Positions 60,001 to 64,000 of a stretch of DNA of 64,000 nt are shown here, piece by piece. Under the pieces are notes generated by a model. It did not search any database. It saw nothing but the letters and a program-made list of their open reading frames with translations, and had not been told where the DNA came from. Every line of letters starts with the position of its first letter. Position 1 is the stretch's first letter. A program made the translations under genes and the position numbers. This DNA is from a virus, in the IMG/VR virus record IMGVR_UViG_3300021335_000011, positions 1 through 64,000 of that record. One strand, written 5' to 3'.

Positions 60001-62391
60001 GTAGGTTATATTACCGATGCATCATTTGATGACTTTGAATCAAGAGAATTTATTGGTAATCAAGGTGGGTTAACAGATAAAGTATATTCATTTATTGTCC
60101 CGGTTGGAGTTACAACTATTTCTGCTGTCGCCATTGCTGGTGGTGGTGGAGGTGGTGAGGCAGCATCTGGCACAGATGGTGTAGGTGGCGGTGGTGGTCT
60201 ATCGTACGATACTTCTCTTGCTGTTACTCCAGGTGAAACACTTACAATTACAGTTGGCCATAGCGGCAATGGCGGTATGGCACCTAGCGATCCACCTAAT
60301 TCTATCGGTACCGGTGACACGGCTAATAACACGACTATTAAAAGAGGTTCTACTGTATTATTGCAAGCCAATGGTGGTACAGGTGGTAGTGGAGGTACTA
60401 ATGGTACCGGTGGATCTGGTGGTACAACTTTATCATACGATGGTGGTGGTAATGGTGGAGTTCGTGGAGCAGGTCAATATACTGGTAACGGTGGATCTTC
60501 AGGATCTGCGAGTCTCTTAGGAACATCAAGTACAGATTATTTGTATGGTGAAGGTGGTGCAGGCTACAGCCATGGCCAAAAGGGTGCAGTAAGAATTATT
60601 TGGGGCACTGGTAGATCTTATCCAGATACAAATATTGTACAAACGTTCTTGAACGTATATAGTAGTGGAATTGATTCAGCTGCTGTTATAAGTCTTATTG
60701 ACTCAAATTATGTAAGACAAAGAGTTACTAAATCTGATCTCGATATGGAAGGGAATAAAGTTCTCTTTGCAAATGTTTATGATTCAACCGGAGCTTTGCC
60801 AAGTGCAACCACTTATCATGGCATGTTTGCTCATGTTCATGCCACTGGTGCAGGATATTTTGCTCACGCTGGTAACTGGACAAGATTAGCTAATCAATCG
60901 GAAGTAAGTTCATACGATTCAACAAATACTATCGGCATAATAGATTCTGCATATGTTCAAGCTAGACAAACATCTGGTGGTGGTGGAACAGTCGATAGTG
61001 CAGATATTATTGCGATTGTTGATAGTGCATATGTTCAAGCTAGACAAACATCTGGTGGCGGAGGCGGAGGCGGAGGCCTAGATTCTGCTCTCGTATCACA
61101 ATTAATTGATTCAGATTATATTGCTACAAAGGTAGACTTTACTCGTGGAGAATTTACTACACAAAGATCGCAGTATACAGCGACAGCATCGCAAACAGTA
61201 TTTAATCATAGCTCAATTGATGCTACTCATCTTGACGTCTATCTTAATGGTATCTTGCAAGTGGTCAATGATGATTACACTGCCAATACATCCGCCGTTA
61301 CCTTCACAACAGGTGTCGACAGCGGATACAGCGTCTCAATTATTGAAAGGCGTGGACGTGTCGCTACCCAACGAGGACTAGTTGAAAGTAAATATTACTT
61401 TACTACACCGACACCAATCACATCAATTACCGGTGTTGATGATAATGGTGTTACACTTGATTACTCAAATGGAAATTTAGATGTCTACTTGAATGGTATT
61501 CTTCTAAAAGATTCAGATGATTATTCTACCAATGCTGGTACTACAGTAACTCTTATATCTGCCACAGATTCAAATGATCTTGTTACTCTTATCAATCGTA
61601 AGGGTGTAGTCGTAACACCAAATGTAGAGAATTATGAATTTACTGCTACCGCTAATCAAACGGTGTTTAGCGGTTCAGACATTAATGGTAATACTTTATC
61701 ATATGCACCTGGTGCAATTCAAGTTTATATGAATGGTATTCTGCTTCGAGCTGTTGATTACACGTCAACAACTGGTTCTAGTATTATACTTGCTACAGCA
61801 GCTGCAGCTAATGATGAAGTTGTTGTATCAGCATTTAGTAATCCTGGTCAGAATATGGAGCTGTATAAGTTTACCGCAGATTCTGGTCAAACCATTTTTA
61901 GCGGTAATGATATTGTAGGTGCTTCACTTGCATATCAGCCTGGTAACATTCAGGTATTCATGAATGGCTTGTTATTAAATGATTCAGATGATTACAACGC
62001 CTTAAACGGTATGTCAGTTGTTCTAACATCTGGCGCCGATGCAAGCGATGAAATTAAAGTTGCATCTTTTGTATCGAATACAAATGCAATTAGAACAAAT
62101 GCATGGACTGCGCCAAGCGGAACACCGGTTGCAGCATCTGCTGGTGATAAGTTATTCATTGATGTTTCATCTTCTGCAAAGACTGTGACACTTCCATCAT
62201 CTGCAAGTATGGGTGATGAGATTCGAATCATTGATGTGACAGGAAATGCAGCAACAAACAATATTACAGTCGCACGAAATGGACATAATATTCAGGGTTC
62301 ATCAAGCGATCTAACTATTAACATTAACAGAGCTGGTATCGGATTGGTTTATTACAATTCCGCTCAAGGTTGGGTACTGATAGAGAACTAA
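54049..62391 (+). CDS. giant tail fibre with IDSAYVQAR repeats, cupredoxin and Gly-rich domains
   Basis: A 2780-residue protein. Residues 1-45 are a common fibre attachment domain (YGELAINFADGKIYYKD). About 315-500: EGTNLYYT units. About 500 onward: some twenty units like LIDSAYVQARQ, often followed by poly-Gly. About 922-1023: a cupredoxin-like domain with H966, C1008, H1011, M1014. About 2000-2185: a glycine-rich, polyglycine-type domain. About 1605-1683 and 2368-2670: five copies of a module containing LDVYLNGILxxxxDDY. The final 100 residues are a domain often found at fibre ends (KLFIDVSSSAKTVTLP). It probably recognises the host surface. The internal repeats may drive rearrangement. Confidence 0.82.
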   Translation: MTTPKVLLKRSSVVGRVPQSGDLDYGELAINFADGKIYYKDNSNTIKAFIDSARTQSLIDAVNQAAENQLDSAEVIDLIDSAYVQLRQSYNALTLGGDSGDYYRNYHNLYNKPLILDIVDIQNIIDNYVNQTFVDNLNVDADTLDGLNSTQFLRSDSDTRLTADLIIDSNLTVGGDATFNNNVTLSGNLYGPATMYIDPAAHDSDTGRVIIRGDLQVDGTQTIVNSTTVSINDKNIVLADSATNAAEADGAGITVNGANANITYNAAEDEWQFNKKTQTPNLEVTNVIDATTVNTTNITATTINTTNITGNYTNFDSDFDSALGTKTTTDVAEGTNLYYTTTRADSDFDVRITTKTTNNLTEGDNLYYTTARADSDARSALSANKVSGFGNLTYDSAAGKFSYTGISTQEIRNRFAAQGDLSYDSATGVFSIDVENVYTKTNFDSDLGDASTTDLPEGSNLYYTKTRVDSDFDARFAGKSTDNLAEGNTNLYYTTTRHDSDTRVLVDSAYVQARVDSSFIATIADLTFLDSGDALQLIDSSHVQLKAKGLDYNVLSNKPALIDSTLVTQLIDSTYIRVTIDSAHIENVINNSTTVFVNNVDSAYVQLKAKNLDYNVLSNKPNLIDSGLVEGLVDSAYVQLHAKGLNYNVLSNKPNVLDSSDIVSIIVSETLDSDLIINLVDSAYIQLRDRFQDSAGVKAVIDSAYVRARVKTNQDLRTTDSVTFAGINVLANSITFGESDATMTYLPDSDMIQFNKPVKGDNVEFTGATIQSDSSTFNGLYVYDNRLGQKDWVARFSRRQNEYSSPAVVLISTDAEERSDIAFEIRGNANSNLLGPEFDDKFHDDSNTKFAIYGSGHTLIGYSNLPGGVGALYPYSMLSGDNNVKLQVNYGISVDSNLVFHEGNYKTYIDSAYIEARRPAETIFSVGGDGSNYVFSGDGFPSNANDPTLYLTRGKTYKFTNISSSHPFEIRLSNGGAAYSDGVTNNGGSGTVEFTVPMNAPTSLVYQCTVHGGMVGDIVINAAAGLDSAQIINLIDSAYVQLRDSSSSGGGGGGGGVDSATTIALIDSAYVKARVDHNANEVLIFGDDQQVAGTLAQSNTSVVSFFNSIYPDGQFIASYNYASGGLPIGQWLYAYYWVNSGHGYFQVVSKTDLGNGTYRYYCENSAGNPAPNWAGGWTNYVVIASTVGAKDKALRISHQTNGDYLFFDGRRNFYFSQNDSDQRNFKIELTGTSALEMVGGKHIHYGNSYDSDGDFPNASVFKGMVAHAKNNDALYYANDSGVWTTIAGTGAQAFQDSAVVVGLIDSDYILNKKFVPGDAERRWNITSAAPAGAQAVAVGDYWLDRDTEVLYKLTTDTNWTTTLPAGTFTAEAGLTSNNWFANGVGGDPATINQGPPGPVGTFNRTFLMGTSPYNSGGRYTFTQPVNFGYFQIGNLASGHIYSVGYTDGSYMVSNTGINGSKTATPSSYTWYDANGVSLGQTVAAGSGFRNYSHPNGTLATYIVIGRNNYGTRGYSCYMFFSGASSWQRIGEIYDSGDIKNVIDSAYVTGISGSGGSGSGLDSAAVTTLIDSAYVQARQTAGGGGTDSAAVQTLINAAIDSGAVPFTQNYFHFTSDSGHKIYSGFDDDSDSLTYTTGALTVYLNGILLVDSVDYTATNGTSIVLTDSAELGDILTVQTFAGNSLGLDSAKAINLIDSAYIAARTTAGTDSAAIINLIDSAYVQARQAAASSGVDSAVVISLIDSAYVNQRVSFTGPSSSRTSLGLTGVTTGSNNATWTFNTDASAENFKLLIDGVYLASSATGSVLGFKDAGGKYFSVGDNYNSHNFTRSVVAVRTNNAVTLSWSGGLAYSWANFTDYSGGFSAAFTANGGTLPLVSVYSPKITNGQPGSFTTPYVVGDATTGNGAGVFGTNTTNYGALVTVAASATYLSLTNVIDSAYVEARVNALDSAEAINLIDSAYVRARQNFAYSALTSTPTDLSDFDNDVGYITDASFDDFESREFIGNQGGLTDKVYSFIVPVGVTTISAVAIAGGGGGGEAASGTDGVGGGGGLSYDTSLAVTPGETLTITVGHSGNGGMAPSDPPNSIGTGDTANNTTIKRGSTVLLQANGGTGGSGGTNGTGGSGGTTLSYDGGGNGGVRGAGQYTGNGGSSGSASLLGTSSTDYLYGEGGAGYSHGQKGAVRIIWGTGRSYPDTNIVQTFLNVYSSGIDSAAVISLIDSNYVRQRVTKSDLDMEGNKVLFANVYDSTGALPSATTYHGMFAHVHATGAGYFAHAGNWTRLANQSEVSSYDSTNTIGIIDSAYVQARQTSGGGGTVDSADIIAIVDSAYVQARQTSGGGGGGGGLDSALVSQLIDSDYIATKVDFTRGEFTTQRSQYTATASQTVFNHSSIDATHLDVYLNGILQVVNDDYTANTSAVTFTTGVDSGYSVSIIERRGRVATQRGLVESKYYFTTPTPITSITGVDDNGVTLDYSNGNLDVYLNGILLKDSDDYSTNAGTTVTLISATDSNDLVTLINRKGVVVTPNVENYEFTATANQTVFSGSDINGNTLSYAPGAIQVYMNGILLRAVDYTSTTGSSIILATAAAANDEVVVSAFSNPGQNMELYKFTADSGQTIFSGNDIVGASLAYQPGNIQVFMNGLLLNDSDDYNALNGMSVVLTSGADASDEIKVASFVSNTNAIRTNAWTAPSGTPVAASAGDKLFIDVSSSAKTVTLPSSASMGDEIRIIDVTGNAATNNITVARNGHNIQGSSSDLTININRAGIGLVYYNSAQGWVLIEN
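60949..61058 (+). repeat. 32-base direct repeat inside the giant fibre gene
   Basis: Bases 60949-60980 recur exactly at 61027-61058, 78 bases apart (26 codons), each coding for AYVQARQTSGG and leading into poly-Gly codons. Recombination between them would delete or add one unit in frame. Confidence 0.85.
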
Positions 62392-62392
62392 T

Positions 62393-64000
62393 ATGACAAA
62401 TTTAACTGACATTAGAAGTAATGCAATATCAGCGGCAGGTGCCGGATTAACTGTATATGCAACAAAAGAAGATCTACCATCAAGTGGATTAACTTCTGGT
62501 GATCAGGCTTATGTGACTGCTAACTCTCGTCTGTATGTTTCAAACGGTTCTGGTTGGTATAACATTGCACTGATTAACGCAACTCCGTCTCTGTCAATTG
62601 ATCCTACTGGTGTTATAGCACTTGCGAAAGATGGTTCAACACCAACAGTAATTACTCTTACAGCTACTGACTCTGATAATGCTGTATCTGGATTAACATT
62701 TACCGTTGATTCAGATGGAAGCTTTGGCGGTATGGCCACGATTAGCCAAGATTCGAGTGTATTTACTATCACACCGTTAAGTGAAGATAGCGCCACGACT
62801 TCATCAGCAACGTTGACATTCAAGGCATCAGATGGTATTAACTTTGGATCTGGTGATAGAACACTTACTCTACTTTTTGAAATTCCTAATTCCCAATATA
62901 CTACCTTTTTACTTCAAACTGATGCATCTCAATCAGATACACAAATCGATGCTTCTACTAATGCACATACACTAACACAATATAATAATGTAACTTCTGA
63001 TGCATTTACTCCATATCATCCTGGTGGATACGCAACGTATTTTGGCTCAGCTACAGATGGTATCACAACAGATCTTTCTCCAGCAACTGGAGATTGGACA
63101 ATAGAAGGATGGGTTTGTCACACAGCAAACACCGGTACAGGAAATCAAAATAGAATATTTGGCGCTGGTACGAATGATCCACTTTTGAATAACACAGGTT
63201 TAAATGGTCATAATTTTACAATCGGAAATAACCAGAAATTCAGTGTAAGTCAAAATTTTGCTATCGGTCAATGGTATCATTTTGCCATTGTAAGAACCAT
63301 ATCAGATACGACAATAAGATTTTATGTTGATGGAGTAGAAAAGGCATCACATACTGCTGCAAGTGGCCATGATATACCAACTAAATCGGCATTTTCTGTA
63401 GGTCGTGATAATGGATTTACTAGTTATGGAATGACAGGCCTTATTAAAGATTTTAGATATGTAATTGGCACTGCAGTATATACATCAGCATTTACTCCGC
63501 CAACTCAGCCTTTAACTGCGATTAGTGGAACAGATCTACTATTATGTAGTTTGCCCTATATAGCTGACGCGTCTGGTAATGATAATGCAATTACACAAAC
63601 AAGTTCAGTATTTACGCAAGTCAGCACCCCATATCCATTAGGATCTGCATACAATAGAGATACACACCTTGGTTCTACAATATTTGATGGAACTGATGAT
63701 TATATCGAAGGTCCTTCTGTAGACTTAATGGGAGATGGCGCATTTACAGTTGAATGTTGGACAAAAGTGAATTCAAGTGGTGGCACTTATACAGATGCAT
63801 TCTTAGCACAATACCAAACAAATAATAAATTTATCTTAGGTGTAAAATCAAATGTCACTCGAGTTTGGATGGGTGGATCTGAGGTTAGAGTAGGTACTAC
63901 TAACATTGTTGGTGGAGATTGGAATCATATTGCATTAGTTAGAAATGCAAGTAACTCATGTCAACTTTATGTTAATGGTAAGGCTGATGGCGCAGCATTT
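62393..64000 (+). CDS. tail fibre/adhesin with LamG-like domains, 3' partial
   Basis: From ATG 62393 (one base after the previous stop) the frame is open to the end of the window, at least 536 residues. The N-terminal 60 residues (KEDLPSSGLTSGDQAYVTANSRLYVS) are a common fibre segment. A cadherin-like beta domain follows (TLTATDSDNAVSGLTFTVDSDG). Two concanavalin/LamG-type jelly rolls come next: the first at about residues 210-365 (WTIEGWVCH, FYVDGVEKAS, GLIKDFRYVIGTAVYT), the second starting near 425 (FTVECWTKV, LYVNGKADG). Such domains bind carbohydrates. Confidence 0.8.
   Translation, partial: MTNLTDIRSNAISAAGAGLTVYATKEDLPSSGLTSGDQAYVTANSRLYVSNGSGWYNIALINATPSLSIDPTGVIALAKDGSTPTVITLTATDSDNAVSGLTFTVDSDGSFGGMATISQDSSVFTITPLSEDSATTSSATLTFKASDGINFGSGDRTLTLLFEIPNSQYTTFLLQTDASQSDTQIDASTNAHTLTQYNNVTSDAFTPYHPGGYATYFGSATDGITTDLSPATGDWTIEGWVCHTANTGTGNQNRIFGAGTNDPLLNNTGLNGHNFTIGNNQKFSVSQNFAIGQWYHFAIVRTISDTTIRFYVDGVEKASHTAASGHDIPTKSAFSVGRDNGFTSYGMTGLIKDFRYVIGTAVYTSAFTPPTQPLTAISGTDLLLCSLPYIADASGNDNAITQTSSVFTQVSTPYPLGSAYNRDTHLGSTIFDGTDDYIEGPSVDLMGDGAFTVECWTKVNSSGGTYTDAFLAQYQTNNKFILGVKSNVTRVWMGGSEVRVGTTNIVGGDWNHIALVRNASNSCQLYVNGKADGAAF

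Noticed and set aside
60949-61058. CRISPR-like or mobile-element repeat
   Set aside because: Only two copies, in frame within a protein repeat; explained by the fibre repeat unit.

Overview
The window is part of a T4-like contractile-tailed phage genome (marine myovirus type). It is AT-rich and densely packed, with many start/stop overlaps of 1-50 bases. Recognisable T4-family genes are gp33 (late transcription coactivator), gp32 (single-strand DNA-binding protein), gp26 with a gp51-like frameshift extension, gp4 (head completion), gp48, gp53, gp27-like, gp5 (split), gp25, gp6 and gp8, followed by very large tail-fibre genes. The promoter classes agree: a sigma70-like set (TGTACA, 17-base spacer, TATAAT/TAGAAT) before early or middle genes, and T4-type late motifs (TATAAATA) before virion genes. 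The host is not identifiable here. LPS-type glycosyltransferases, a lipobox lipoprotein and a fatty-acid gene set suggest a Gram-negative marine bacterium.

Layout. 1-7.35 kb (+): metabolic and surface genes: two SAM methyltransferase-like proteins, three tandem GT25 glycosyltransferases, a GT8-like and a GT42/MptE-like protein, a zinc metalloprotease-like protein, two tandem fatty-acid desaturases and a short class III aminotransferase. 7.35-15 kb (+): short operons from the sigma70-like promoters, with many small unknown proteins, an FkbM methyltransferase flanked by two structured non-coding stretches, an exported protein, an LPP20-type lipoprotein, a beta-ketoacyl-ACP synthase, and gp33. 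gp32 follows behind a promoter carrying three helically phased repeats. 16-20.3 kb (-): tape-measure-like protein, gp26/gp51-like, tail-tube-like protein, an unknown, and gp4. 20.3-42.7 kb (+): baseplate and proximal fibre genes.

42.7-51.1 kb (-) holds the most unusual part: thirteen tightly overlapping genes antisense to the virion module and driven by their own sigma70-like promoter. They include four glycosyltransferase-like proteins, a GT-B-like protein, a SAM methyltransferase, a radical SAM/SPASM enzyme, a HisC-like PLP aminotransferase, a P-loop protein, three hydroxylase-like proteins and an unknown. 51.2-64 kb (+): tail-fibre genes including a 2780-residue protein with about twenty IDSAYVQAR-like repeats, an embedded cupredoxin domain with a complete type-1 copper ligand set, and a glycine-rich domain. 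The last gene has LamG-like domains and runs off the window.

Working together: gp33 and the TATAAATA promoters switch on the virion block late. The sigma70-like promoters drive host-takeover and modification genes earlier. The desaturases, ketoacyl synthase and aminotransferase could alter host lipids. The glycosyltransferase/methyltransferase groups could modify the host surface, the phage's own fibres or, less likely, its DNA.
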